Part shown: piece after piece, positions 14,730 through 21,937 of the stretch | Numbering within the stretch: the stretch's first letter is position 1 | How the letters are laid out: the number at the start of each line of letters is the position of its first letter | Source of the DNA: Bacteroidales bacterium UBA3630 | Lineage (GTDB): Bacteria; Bacteroidota; Bacteroidia; Bacteroidales; P3 | Direction: 5' to 3' | Length of the DNA stretch: 24,926 bases | NCBI GenBank assembly: GCA_002373995.1 | Contig: DFLB01000034.1 | Span: forward strand, 1-24,926 | Program-made: the position numbers and the translations under genes | Notes under the pieces: generated by a model | Database searches by the model: none | What the model saw: only the letters and a program-made list of their open reading frames with translations | What the model was told of the DNA's origin: nothing

Positions 14730-14790
14730 AGTATATGTGATAAAAAAATTAAAAACACATTTTTATTAAGTATAATTCATAAATATTTCA

Positions 14791-14798
14791 TATCTTTG
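14791..14798 (+). promoter_or_regulatory. TAnnTTTG promoter box for the DUF4143 ATPase gene
   Basis: TATCTTTG is an exact -7 box 26 bases before the ATPase start codon, in an AT-rich stretch. A matching -33 TTTG is not obvious, so only the -7 element is called. Confidence 0.6.
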
Positions 14799-14823
14799 CA
14801 TTGTCAAATATAATTATTATATC

Positions 14824-16026
14824 ATGAAATTAATTGAACGACAAAGATATATAGAAAAAATCACTAAATGGTTTGGTAAAGATATGGCCATAGTGCTCAC
14901 CGGACAGCGGCGGGTGGGTAAGAGTTGCATACTGCGTTATCTGTGTGAGAAGTTGTCTGAAGAGGGTAATGTGATATTTATCGACAAGGAGCAACGCCAA
15001 TTCGACGGCATCAGAACCTATATTGACCTGAACGAATATATCGAAGCTCACATGGCCGAAGGGAAATGCAACTACATTATGATTGACGAAGTGCAGGATA
15101 TAGTAGAGTTTGAACGGACGCTGAGGAGCTTTTACAAGGAGCCAAACACTGAAGTGATTGTCACGGGGAGCAATGCGAAGATGTTGAGCAGCGAGTTGTC
15201 GACACTTATTGGCGGACGTTATGTTGAAATCTATATACAGCCATTGTCATACGACGAGTTCCTGACATTCCACAGCCTTTCAGACAGCAACCCTGATGCA
15301 CTGAGCAGTTATATCGAATACGGCGGTATGCCGGGGTTGGTACAAATCGGCCTCGACCAAGAGAGTGCAGCCAAATACCTCTCAAGTATCTACGACACTA
15401 CGCTTTTGAAAGACGTTGTGATGAGAAACCAGATACGCAATGTCGACTTTCTCTCCAAGTTGGTGCAATATATGGCCGACAACGAAGGCAAGCTTATCTC
15501 GGCCACCAACATCAGCAACTATATGAAGTCCATAAGAGAAAACATCTCTCCATCCGTCATCATCAACTACCAGAAGATGCTGAGCGATTCCTACCTGCTA
15601 CACAAGGTGAGCCGCTACGATATCCATGGGAAACGTCTGTTTGAAAGCAATGAGAAGTTCTATTTCGAAGACCAAGGTATCAGAAATGCCATAGCTGGAG
15701 GAACGAGAGACCAAGATATTGAAAAGATAATAGAAGGTGTGGTGTACCAACACCTGATAAGATTAGGATATAAAGTATATGTCGGTCAGTTGCAGGCAGG
15801 AGAGATCGACTTTGTTTGTTCAAAATCCACAGGGGAACGGGTATACGTGCAAGTGTCTTATATTGTAGCCGACGAAGCGACACGCGAGCGTGAATTTGGC
15901 AACCTGCGGAAGATCAACGACAACTATCCCAAATATGTCATATCTATGACACCTTTGGTTTCCAGAAATGACGACAACGGCATCACACATCTTAGTTTAA
16001 GACGTTTTCTCTTGGAGGGGTTGTGA
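14824..16026 (+). CDS. AAA-type ATPase with DUF4143 domain
   Basis: The 400-residue protein has the standard two-part layout of this large family. The AAA_14-like ATPase domain shows Walker A GQRRVGKS (27-34), Walker B IMIDEV (85-90, Asp88 and Glu89) and the sensor segment VTGSNAKMLSSELSTLIGGRY. The C-terminal DUF4143 half contains YFEDQGIRNAI, GVVYQHLIRLGY and GEIDFV, which resembles a PD-(D/E)XK fold; the expected E-x-K is replaced by Q-V in YVQVSY, as in many relatives, so cleavage is doubtful. Cellular role is unknown for the family. It has its own promoter box and lies between a broken and an intact AraC gene, whose start is only four bases downstream. Confidence 0.9.
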   Translation: MKLIERQRYIEKITKWFGKDMAIVLTGQRRVGKSCILRYLCEKLSEEGNVIFIDKEQRQFDGIRTYIDLNEYIEAHMAEGKCNYIMIDEVQDIVEFERTLRSFYKEPNTEVIVTGSNAKMLSSELSTLIGGRYVEIYIQPLSYDEFLTFHSLSDSNPDALSSYIEYGGMPGLVQIGLDQESAAKYLSSIYDTTLLKDVVMRNQIRNVDFLSKLVQYMADNEGKLISATNISNYMKSIRENISPSVIINYQKMLSDSYLLHKVSRYDIHGKRLFESNEKFYFEDQGIRNAIAGGTRDQDIEKIIEGVVYQHLIRLGYKVYVGQLQAGEIDFVCSKSTGERVYVQVSYIVADEATREREFGNLRKINDNYPKYVISMTPLVSRNDDNGITHLSLRRFLLEGL

Positions 16027-16030
16027 TTTA

Positions 16031-16852
16031 ATGAAGATTGACTTTCTATACTCGACGGATTTTCTGGCGATGAATGCGCCGGAGCTGGGGCACACCTGTA
16101 TGCACCTGCTGTGCAGGGCAGGGGAAGGGAGCTTCGTGTTCAACGAGCGGTGCTACCACATCGTGAAGAACGACCTGGTGGTGATACCACCCCCCAACAG
16201 GGCTAAGAACCTCGCGGCGGCACCGGGAATGGAGGTGGAGTGGTTCGCCGCCGACAACAAGTTTCTGCAAAGCCTGCTGCCGTCGAACAACTACAGCATT
16301 GGAGGGGCGGTGTCGCTCAACCAGAACCCCGTCATCAAGCTCAATGACCGACAGGCGGACATACTGACAGCCGACTTCCGGCGTCTGCGCGAGCGCACGG
16401 AAGACCGTGATTTGCTTTTCTACCGCGAGCTGATGGGGAGCCTTTGCCTGACGATGATGTACGATATCTTCGAGCCTCACGCGCAGCGCGATCCCACAGA
16501 GACCCATAGCGACCGGACTGCCTACATTGTCAAGCAGTTCCTGGCACTGCTGGACACCGGCATCTGCTGCACGGAGCGCGAGGTGCGCTACTATGCCGGG
16601 CGGCTGAATGTGTCGCCCAAGTACCTGTCGGCCACCGTCAAGCGCGTCACAGGCCACAGTGTCAGCAGCTTCATCGACCGTGCCACAGTGTCGATACTCA
16701 AAAAGAAACTCAACGACGAGCGTCTGTCGCTCACGCAGATTGCCGACCAGATGAACTTCAACACGCTGAGCTACTTCAGCCGCTACTGCACGAAGCACCT
16801 CGGCCTGTCGCCCAGCGACTACCGCCGCAGCCTGCAGCCGCGCTACAAATAG
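16031..16852 (+). CDS. AraC-family transcriptional regulator
   Basis: The 273-residue protein has an N-terminal ligand or dimerisation domain (about 1-150, with a cupin-like strand pattern such as SFVFNERCYHIVKNDLVVI) and a C-terminal pair of helix-turn-helix motifs: YYAGRLNVSPKYLSATVKRV and LTQIADQMNFNTLSYFSRYCTKHLGLSPSDYRR (about 195-265), the AraC signature. It starts four bases after the DUF4143 ATPase gene, so it is probably read through from that promoter. The spacer is too short for one of its own, which suggests its native promoter was displaced when the ATPase gene arrived. The likely targets are nearby redox genes, but no operator could be assigned. Confidence 0.92.
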   Translation: MKIDFLYSTDFLAMNAPELGHTCMHLLCRAGEGSFVFNERCYHIVKNDLVVIPPPNRAKNLAAAPGMEVEWFAADNKFLQSLLPSNNYSIGGAVSLNQNPVIKLNDRQADILTADFRRLRERTEDRDLLFYRELMGSLCLTMMYDIFEPHAQRDPTETHSDRTAYIVKQFLALLDTGICCTEREVRYYAGRLNVSPKYLSATVKRVTGHSVSSFIDRATVSILKKKLNDERLSLTQIADQMNFNTLSYFSRYCTKHLGLSPSDYRRSLQPRYK

Positions 16853-16871
16853 CAGTCTGCAGGGAGGGGGG

Positions 16872-17243
16872 CTATTTCGCGTAGTACTCTTCGCGGTCGG
16901 TGACGATGGCGTGGAGGTTGTGGTAGGCCCAATCCATAAGCTGCTGCATGACGGGCATGAAGGAGCGTCCGCGGTCGGTGAGTTCGTACTCGACGCGCGG
17001 CGGCATCTCTGGGTAGACCTTGCGGCCGACAAGTCCGTCGGCTTCGAGACCGCGCAGGGTCTGTGTGAGCATCTTCTGCGAGCAGTCGGGGTTGGCGGCG
17101 GCGATGTCGCGGAAGCGCATGGGGGCGCCCTGCTTGTCGAGGGTGTAGAGGGTCGCGAGGGTCCACTTGTTGCCGATGCGTGCCAGCACGTTGCGGATGG
17201 GGCACTCGGGGAAGATGGGGTCTTGGATGAAGGCTTTTTGCAT
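16872..17243 (-). CDS. HxlR-family (DUF24) regulator
   Basis: The 123-residue winged-helix protein follows the HxlR/DUF24 pattern: CPIRNVLARIGNKWTLATLYTL, RFRDIAAANPDCSQKMLTQTLRGLEADGLVGRK, and VEYELTDRGRSFMPVMQQLMDW. Cys14, just before PIRNVL, is at the conserved N-terminal position that senses hypochlorite, diamide or quinones in the B. subtilis relatives HypR and YodB; a second cysteine is at 54. A redox or electrophile sensor is therefore likely. It lies 59 bases downstream of the SirTM gene on the same strand and converges with the AraC gene. Candidate targets are the oxidoreductase genes in both flanks. Confidence 0.9.
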   Translation of the reverse strand: MQKAFIQDPIFPECPIRNVLARIGNKWTLATLYTLDKQGAPMRFRDIAAANPDCSQKMLTQTLRGLEADGLVGRKVYPEMPPRVEYELTDRGRSFMPVMQQLMDWAYHNLHAIVTDREEYYAK

Positions 17244-17302
17244 GAGTCAGATCAGATATGTTGATGGGTTGATATGTTTGATGTTATGGGTTTAAGGGGT
17301 TT

Positions 17303-18151
17303 TTATAAATTAAGAGGTTGCCTTATATCATTCAGTATCTGGCTGATGTCTTCGGTGAAGGCGATGAAGCGAGGCAGGTCCTGCAGGTAGGGGTCTGGGT
17401 CGGCAGGGTTGAAGCGGACGAGGGTGGTGTGGGGGAAGCGCTGGGCGAACTGCTCGAAGGGGAGGCGTATGATGCCGGGGGTGTTGTAGCCGATGCCGAA
17501 CTCGAGGAGCAGCAACCGGTCCTGCGAGGCTGCGGCGACGAAGTCGGTGTAGCGGCGTGCCTGCTGCTGCCAGTGGAAATCCTCGACGAAGGTGTCGTCG
17601 ACGCGCAGGTGCATCGCCACGGGGCTGCCGTCGGGCATGGAGGGAATCATCTCCGAAGGGATGCGGCAGTCATGGATGAGGGGCAGAACCCGCTCGACCC
17701 ACTGGCGGTTAGAGATCAACTTCTTAGGTGAACCGGTAGCGGGTTGGAAGAGGCTATAGTCGCCCTGCGTGGCGAAGATGTTCTCTGCGGGGAAGCCGGC
17801 CAGTTCGAACTGTGCGTCGACATTGGTGGTGACGACGAAGGCACGGGGGAACAGCGCCAGCAGCCGGCGGTAGAGCGGCAGTGCGCCCGTGCGGTAGCGG
17901 CAGAACCAGATGTGCTTGGCCCAGAACGCCCAGTATTCTTCTTGGCTCTCGAAAGGATAGAACCCTGCGGTGTAGAGGTCGGTGATGCCGTAGCGCTCGA
18001 TCCACAGCGCAAACTCGCGGTGGAAGTCCTCGCCGGCGTAATCCAGCCCTGCTGCGGTGGTCAGGCCTGCACCGGCGCCGATGACGATGTGGTCGGCCTC
18101 GGCGATGGCCTGGCGCAGCGCGTCGATACGTTCACGATAGTCCATAGTCAT
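17303..18151 (-). CDS. class M sirtuin (SirTM-like protein ADP-ribosyltransferase)
   Basis: The 282-residue protein is a SIR2-fold NAD+ enzyme: GAGAGLTTAAG (25-35) binds NAD and TTNVD (108-112) lies in the core. FYPFESQEEYWAFWAKHI and ATQGDYSLF are marks of class M sirtuins (SirTM), in which the usual catalytic histidine is replaced by glutamine (Gln129 here). Known SirTMs ADP-ribosylate a lipoylated GcvH-like carrier in oxidative stress. The zinc-cysteine pairs of classical sirtuins are absent. The ATG at 18151 overlaps the stop of the PNPOx-like gene as ATGA; a second ATG at 18145 is an alternative. The frame stays open upstream to 18382, but that part is a shadow of the PNPOx gene. GcvH-L and lipoate ligase are not in the window. 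Confidence 0.85.
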   Translation of the reverse strand: MTMDYRERIDALRQAIAEADHIVIGAGAGLTTAAGLDYAGEDFHREFALWIERYGITDLYTAGFYPFESQEEYWAFWAKHIWFCRYRTGALPLYRRLLALFPRAFVVTTNVDAQFELAGFPAENIFATQGDYSLFQPATGSPKKLISNRQWVERVLPLIHDCRIPSEMIPSMPDGSPVAMHLRVDDTFVEDFHWQQQARRYTDFVAAASQDRLLLLEFGIGYNTPGIIRLPFEQFAQRFPHTTLVRFNPADPDPYLQDLPRFIAFTEDISQILNDIRQPLNL

Positions 18152-18597
18152 GCCAAGAAACGTTCGCCGACAAAGCCGTTGCGGATGTCGCCGGTGGCGA
18201 GGTCGAAGGATTTGTGTATGGGCGGCGTGGGGCGCAGGTCGTAGTAGTCCATCCGCTCGACGGGGAGCCGGAAGTAGACCATCGTGTCGTAGCTCGGGTA
18301 GAGGCGGCGCAACACCTCGTTGTGGTCGTAGATCCAGCGCTTGTCGCTGTCGTCCACGTCGAAGTCGGCCCGTCCCGAGCATCGCACCGACACGCGGTCG
18401 TGCATCACGAGGAACTCCACCTGCGGGTTCTTCTGCAACTGGCGGTAAACCTCCTTACGCTCGGAGGTGGCAAAAAAGAGGACCGTTCCCTCCTGCTTCA
18501 TAATCTGGAAGGCCCGCAGACAGGGGCGGTCGCCATCCACCGTGGCCAATACGCCTTCAATGTGGGTGTTAAGAAATTGCAATGCCTGTTCTATCAT
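18148..18597 (-). CDS. pyridoxamine 5'-phosphate oxidase-like flavoprotein
   Basis: The 149-residue protein matches the split-barrel PNPOx-like family: EGVLATVDGDRPCLRAFQIM, TVLFFATSERKEVYRQLQKNPQVEF and VSVRCSGRADF in order. These small dimeric proteins bind FMN or F420 and reduce various substrates; true vitamin B6 oxidase activity is unlikely at this length. It is cytoplasmic. Its stop overlaps the SirTM start, so the two are co-translated, and an HxlR regulator follows. A TACTTTTG box sits only five bases before the start codon, which would give a leaderless or nearly leaderless mRNA. Confidence 0.82.
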   Translation of the reverse strand: MIEQALQFLNTHIEGVLATVDGDRPCLRAFQIMKQEGTVLFFATSERKEVYRQLQKNPQVEFLVMHDRVSVRCSGRADFDVDDSDKRWIYDHNEVLRRLYPSYDTMVYFRLPVERMDYYDLRPTPPIHKSFDLATGDIRNGFVGERFLA

Positions 18598-18601
18598 GGT
18601 G

Positions 18602-18609
18602 CAAAAGTA
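18602..18609 (-). promoter_or_regulatory. TAnnTTTG box directly before the PNPOx-like gene
   Basis: On the minus strand this is TACTTTTG, an exact -7 box, ending five bases before the ATG at 18597. Transcription would begin at or near the start codon. The -33 box is poor (TTTG at 18623-18626 is only 13 bases away). Confidence 0.45.
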
Positions 18610-18625
18610 CTATTTTTTTTTGCAA

Positions 18626-18655
18626 ACAGGCAGGCATCTTGCGAAACCTGCCTGT
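18626..18655 (-). terminator. hairpin after the MBL-like lipoprotein gene
   Basis: ACAGGCAGG (18626-18634) and CCTGCCTGT (18647-18655) form a perfect 9-bp stem with a 12-base loop, 30 bases beyond the lipoprotein stop codon on the minus strand. Only three T residues follow, so termination may be partial; it also lies just upstream of the PNPOx promoter. Confidence 0.5.
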
Positions 18656-18685
18656 GGTGCAACTATTTAGGTGAAGAAAGTATTT

Positions 18686-19567
18686 TTATTTGTAGAGGGC
18701 TTCGGCCAGCGGAGCGATGTCGCCGGGCATATCGGGATAGGCTGCTTTGAGGGCTTCGGCGAAGCTGGCGGCATCCTTCTTCTCGGCACGGAGTTTCTTC
18801 AGGCATTCCAGATAGGCAATGCGGGCTTCGACGGCAGGCTTCTCGACCAAACCGCCGTGGCCACCAATGAAGTATTTGGCACCGGTGGCCAGCTCGGCCT
18901 TGGTGGCGGCCAGCTCGGCGTCGATAGCCTCTTTGCTACCCAGCTGCAGGGGGCTCATGTGCATCTGATAGGGTGCCCAATGGGTGTAGCACACCTGGCT
19001 GCCGATGAGGATCATCGAACCGGGGAAGTCGCTGGCGGCGCCGTGGTCGAAGCGGAAGTCGACACCGGCATACTGCTGCGTGCTGCCGAAGGGCACCTCG
19101 GTGGCCTGCTGCGTGGGCTGGTCGACCATCGTCTCGCCAAACTGCTCGGCAAAGCCTTTCATCATGCCGCCATAGATGGGGCCTTCGATGAACTTAGGCA
19201 TACCCTCGGGCATCACGATGGGCAGTTGGCCGCTGCCACCCAGATGGTAGTCGGTGATGTCGGTCACCACAGGCTTGCCAAGAGCCTTGATGTATTCGGC
19301 AAATTCAGCGGCGTTCACCTTGAAGAGGGGATACTCCATCACCACGAGGCCGCTCTGGCCTTCGATGATGTAACTGGCGTCGAACATCACGTCGTTCGAG
19401 TTGTAGACGTGCAGTTTGAACCCGTCAAGCTGATAGGCCTGGAATTGGCCAACGGTTTCTTTCTGTGCATTCATTGTCGTGTCGTTTTGGTTGGTGTTTT
19501 CGTTGTTGTTTTTGCAACCTACGGCAAGGATGGCGGCTGCGGCCATCATGATGATTGATTTTTTCAT
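18686..19567 (-). CDS. metallo-beta-lactamase-fold lipoprotein with degenerate metal site
   Basis: The 293-residue protein has a lipoprotein signal (MKKSIIMM..., lipobox LAVGC, Cys18). The mature part follows the metallo-beta-lactamase strand order: YIIEGQSGLVVMEYPL, then EYIKALGKPVVTDITDYHLGGSG, and near the C-terminus YFIGGHGGLVEKPAVEARIAYLECLKKL. Where active members have HxHxDH, this one has DITDYH, so only the last histidine is kept. Hydrolase activity by the usual two-metal mechanism is thus unlikely unless other residues substitute. It is probably periplasm-facing. The cupin gene ends 21 bases upstream, so the two form an operon. The fold call is moderate because it rests on pattern alone. 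Confidence 0.72.
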   Translation of the reverse strand: MKKSIIMMAAAAILAVGCKNNNENTNQNDTTMNAQKETVGQFQAYQLDGFKLHVYNSNDVMFDASYIIEGQSGLVVMEYPLFKVNAAEFAEYIKALGKPVVTDITDYHLGGSGQLPIVMPEGMPKFIEGPIYGGMMKGFAEQFGETMVDQPTQQATEVPFGSTQQYAGVDFRFDHGAASDFPGSMILIGSQVCYTHWAPYQMHMSPLQLGSKEAIDAELAATKAELATGAKYFIGGHGGLVEKPAVEARIAYLECLKKLRAEKKDAASFAEALKAAYPDMPGDIAPLAEALYK

Positions 19568-19588
19568 TTCTTTATTTTTATTAAATGT

Positions 19589-20041
19589 TTACCAATTCAG
19601 CGGGTCGGCGAGGATATTGCCGTCGGTCATCGGGCTGTCGGCCTCGGTGAAGTTGTTGGCGCGGTACTGGATGCAGAGCATCGTCAGGTTCTCGCGGCCG
19701 GTGTTCTTCAGGGCGCGACGGCCGTCGGGACTGACGCGGACGATGGTGCCCTCGCTGACGGGGAACTGCTCGCCGTCGACCTGGTAGGTGCCGCAGCCAC
19801 GCAGGATGATGTAGAGCTCCTCGTGGGTCTTGTGGGTGTGGAGGAAGCCGCTGTCCTGGCCGGGGACGAGGGTCTGGAACGACAGCTCGCTGCCCGTGGT
19901 GCCGACGGCCTGGCCTACGAAGACCTTGCCACGGATGACGTTGGGGCCCATCGGCAGCTCGTGCTCGATGATCTTGTCGATTGTTCCTACGCTTACGGCC
20001 TTGTAGTTGCGGCCTTCTTTGATTGTTTCGATGGTTTTCAT
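19589..20041 (-). CDS. cupin-domain protein
   Basis: The 150-residue protein is a single cupin barrel. GFLHTHKTHEELYIILRGCGTYQVDG (about residues 66-91) gives metal-ligand motif 1 with His69, His71 and Glu75 in the usual spacing, and the second motif is weaker around TIVRVSPDGRRALKN. Such cupins are common beside redox regulators; specific activity is unknown. I took the ATG at 20041 (MKTIETIKEG) rather than an upstream ATG in the same frame at 20089, which would lie over the -7 box. A well-spaced promoter precedes it, and the MBL-like lipoprotein follows 21 bases on. Confidence 0.85.
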   Translation of the reverse strand: MKTIETIKEGRNYKAVSVGTIDKIIEHELPMGPNVIRGKVFVGQAVGTTGSELSFQTLVPGQDSGFLHTHKTHEELYIILRGCGTYQVDGEQFPVSEGTIVRVSPDGRRALKNTGRENLTMLCIQYRANNFTEADSPMTDGNILADPLNW

Positions 20042-20086
20042 TTTGTTGATATGTTTATATGTTGTGTTGGCTTTTGATCTCGGGGG

Positions 20087-20117
20087 CAAAGGTACAATAC
20101 TTTCCGAAACCCCGCAA
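20087..20117 (-). promoter_or_regulatory. promoter of the cupin-lipoprotein operon
   Basis: On the minus strand TACCTTTG (20094-20087) is preceded by TTG (20117-20115) with 20 bases between, matching Bacteroidetes promoter spacing. The cupin ATG lies 45 bases downstream. Confidence 0.65.
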
Positions 20118-20130
20118 GAGGGTACCCGAT

Positions 20131-20157
20131 AGTAAGATGCTTACTTTGGGGTAAGCA
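20131..20157. promoter_or_regulatory. candidate operator of GTAAG/CTTAC half-sites
   Basis: Two overlapping inverted repeats sit just upstream of the cupin promoter: AGTAAG-atg-CTTACT (20131-20145) and TGCTTAC-tttggg-GTAAGCA (20138-20157... arms 20138-20144 and 20151-20157). Three half-sites in 27 bases next to a promoter suggest a regulator-binding site, perhaps for the HxlR or an AraC protein encoded here. No T-run follows, so a terminator is less likely. Confidence 0.45.
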
Positions 20158-20254
20158 ATGAGGGTGCTTCAGAGAGAGTCAGAAGCGGATTTAATGTTTT
20201 TTAACAGCTGAGATGTCCGGGAAAGGTGTATTTTTGCAGTGCAAAAGCAGGACG

Positions 20255-21028
20255 TCAGACGGGAAATACCTTCAGGTTGCGGTAGATGTCGAGGTCGATA
20301 TCCTTGAAGACGCAGAAAATGACCCTCATGCGTGCGTCGCGGCAGGCGTTGACGGCTATTTCGGCAGCGCGGCGGTTTGGGAAGTTGAACACGCCGGTGG
20401 ATATGCAGCAGAAGGCGATGGAGCGGCAGTCCATTTCCTGAGCCAGGTGCAGACAGGAGTGGTAGCAGCCAGCCAGTTGGTGTTCTTGGCCGGTAGTGGG
20501 GAGGGTGCCAGGGTCGATGATGGGGCCTACGGTGTGGATGACGTATTTGGCGGGCAGGTTGTAGGCAGGTGTGATGATGGCGCCGCCGGTGGCTATTTCG
20601 TTGCCGCCCAATATTTTGTTGCACTCTTGGCGGAGTTGCAGGCCGGCGGCTGAGTGGATGGCGTTGTCAATGCACTCGTGGAGGGGCTGCCAGCAACCGA
20701 GGCCGCGGCTGTTTGCGGCGTTGACGATGGCGTCGACCTTGAGGCGGGTGATGTCGCCCTGCCAGAGGCAGCGATGAGGTGCGGGATGGCTGTCGGCGGC
20801 GGCTAACTGGCTGATTCTGACCACGCCTTTCTCCTTCAGCTGGGCTTGCAGTTCGGCATTCTGGGCTTGCAGGAATTCCTCGCTGAGGGGAGCGGGTCGC
20901 CAGATGTTCATCAGCACACGCAGCAGACGTTTTTTGCCTTTGAGGTCGGGCGGGACGGTGGCGCTGATGTCTTGTTGCTGCAGCAGGTAGTGGATGCAAA
21001 AGTCCAGGTTGTCGAGTCGGGAGAACAT
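20255..21028 (-). CDS. zinc-type macrodomain protein-ADP-ribose hydrolase (SirTM partner family)
   Basis: The 257-residue protein has an N-terminal helical extension (about 1-75, MFSRLDNLDFCIHYLL...) and a macrodomain: WQGDITRLKVDAIVNAANS (89-107), then GCWQPLHECIDNAIH (111-125) and ATGGAIITPAYNLPAKYVIHTVGP. The extension and the Cys112-His117-Cys119 group mark the zinc-binding macrodomains that sit in SirTM operons and remove ADP-ribose from SirTM targets. The start at 21028 gives the family's normal length; the frame continues upstream only as a shadow of the AraC gene, which ends 16 bases before it. AraC and macrodomain genes are therefore likely co-transcribed. The SirTM gene lies 2.1 kb downstream on the same strand rather than adjacent. 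Confidence 0.9.
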   Translation of the reverse strand: MFSRLDNLDFCIHYLLQQQDISATVPPDLKGKKRLLRVLMNIWRPAPLSEEFLQAQNAELQAQLKEKGVVRISQLAAADSHPAPHRCLWQGDITRLKVDAIVNAANSRGLGCWQPLHECIDNAIHSAAGLQLRQECNKILGGNEIATGGAIITPAYNLPAKYVIHTVGPIIDPGTLPTTGQEHQLAGCYHSCLHLAQEMDCRSIAFCCISTGVFNFPNRRAAEIAVNACRDARMRVIFCVFKDIDLDIYRNLKVFPV

Positions 21029-21044
21029 ATAGGGTGTTTGGTTG

Positions 21045-21848
21045 TTAAATACGTAATTCGCTGGGAGAGACGCCGAGGTTTTTCTGGACGTAGCGTGTGA
21101 AGTAGTTGAAGCTTGAGAAGTGGAAGATGTCGCTGATTTCTTCGAGTGTGAGGGCTGGGTTGCGCAGCATGTGGCTGATGTCGAGGGATGTGTAGCGGGT
21201 GATCCAGTCGCTGGCCGGGATGCCGCTGACTTTGCGGCACACTTCGCTGAGGTATTTGGGTGTGACACAGAGGGCGTCGGCATAGTGTTGCACTTCGCGC
21301 CACTGGCGGAAGTCGCCGCGGTCGAGCAAGGCGAGGAAGCGTTCCATCAGTTGCGCTTGCGGTGTTGTTACGCGAGGTGCGTCGCCGTAGAGCTCGGCGT
21401 GGAAGTCGAAGAAGTCGATGATCATGCACTGGACGGCGTTCATCATGGCGTCGCGGTGGAAGTGGTGGGTGTTGACGGCCAGTCGTTTGCGCAGGTATTC
21501 GAAGTTGATGGCGCAGACTTTTTGCTGTTCGTCGGTGAGGTGCATTATGGGGTCGTTGAAGAGGGCCATGCCTCCGCGCATGCCGTAGTTGCTCATGGGG
21601 GTGGAGAGGTCGACAAACTGGCTTGTCACATAGACGATTTCGACGCGGAAGTCGGCGTCTGGAAGAATGTCGCGCAGGCGGCTGCCGCGGCGGGTGAGGA
21701 TCATGCAGTCGCCTGCGTGCAGTTCGCGTTGGTCGCCGTTGTAGACGAAACGGCAGCTGCCCTGGGGGCACCATGCGTGCAGCAGGTATCCGTCGAGCGC
21801 TGGGTCGAGGGCTGAGTGCAGGTCGTCGCTGATGATGATGGGGAGCAT
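21045..21848 (-). CDS. AraC-family transcriptional regulator
   Basis: The 267-residue protein has an N-terminal sensing domain (LLHAWCPQGSCRFVYNGDQRELHAGD, about 25-50) and a C-terminal AraC DNA-binding domain: YADALCVTPKYLSEVCRKVSG and LTLEEISDIFHFSSFNYFTRYVQKNLGVSPSELR (about 185-265). It is a distant paralogue of the AraC protein at 16031, sharing layout and the short N-terminal cupin-like region. It precedes the macrodomain gene by 16 bases, so control of ADP-ribose removal is a reasonable guess. Upstream lies the minisatellite block and then the divergent truA gene; no TAnnTTTG box was found on this strand in front of it. Confidence 0.9.
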   Translation of the reverse strand: MLPIIISDDLHSALDPALDGYLLHAWCPQGSCRFVYNGDQRELHAGDCMILTRRGSRLRDILPDADFRVEIVYVTSQFVDLSTPMSNYGMRGGMALFNDPIMHLTDEQQKVCAINFEYLRKRLAVNTHHFHRDAMMNAVQCMIIDFFDFHAELYGDAPRVTTPQAQLMERFLALLDRGDFRQWREVQHYADALCVTPKYLSEVCRKVSGIPASDWITRYTSLDISHMLRNPALTLEEISDIFHFSSFNYFTRYVQKNLGVSPSELRI

Positions 21849-21937
21849 GGGGGAGGGGTTTGTGTGCGGCTTTTTTATGGATAACGTATTTGTTTTTGGT
21901 ATAGTATATGGGGGGTGTGTTTTTTTGTGTGTTGTTT

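Noticed and set aside
16046..17032. 328-codon minus-strand open frame
   Set aside because: It runs antisense to a well-supported AraC gene and across the HxlR gene, with no domain of its own.
18152..18382. upstream extension of the sirtuin frame
   Set aside because: The extra residues overlap the PNPOx-like gene in another frame and do not look like a sirtuin; the ATGA overlap at 18151 gives the family's normal start.
20229..20236. TATTTTTG box on the plus strand
   Set aside because: It matches the -7 box but lacks a -33 element and would only drive transcription antisense to the macrodomain gene.
21029..21283. upstream extension of the macrodomain frame
   Set aside because: It covers the HTH end of the AraC gene in another frame, and is low-complexity Ser/Thr/Ala-rich; the ATG at 21028 begins the usual N-terminal extension.
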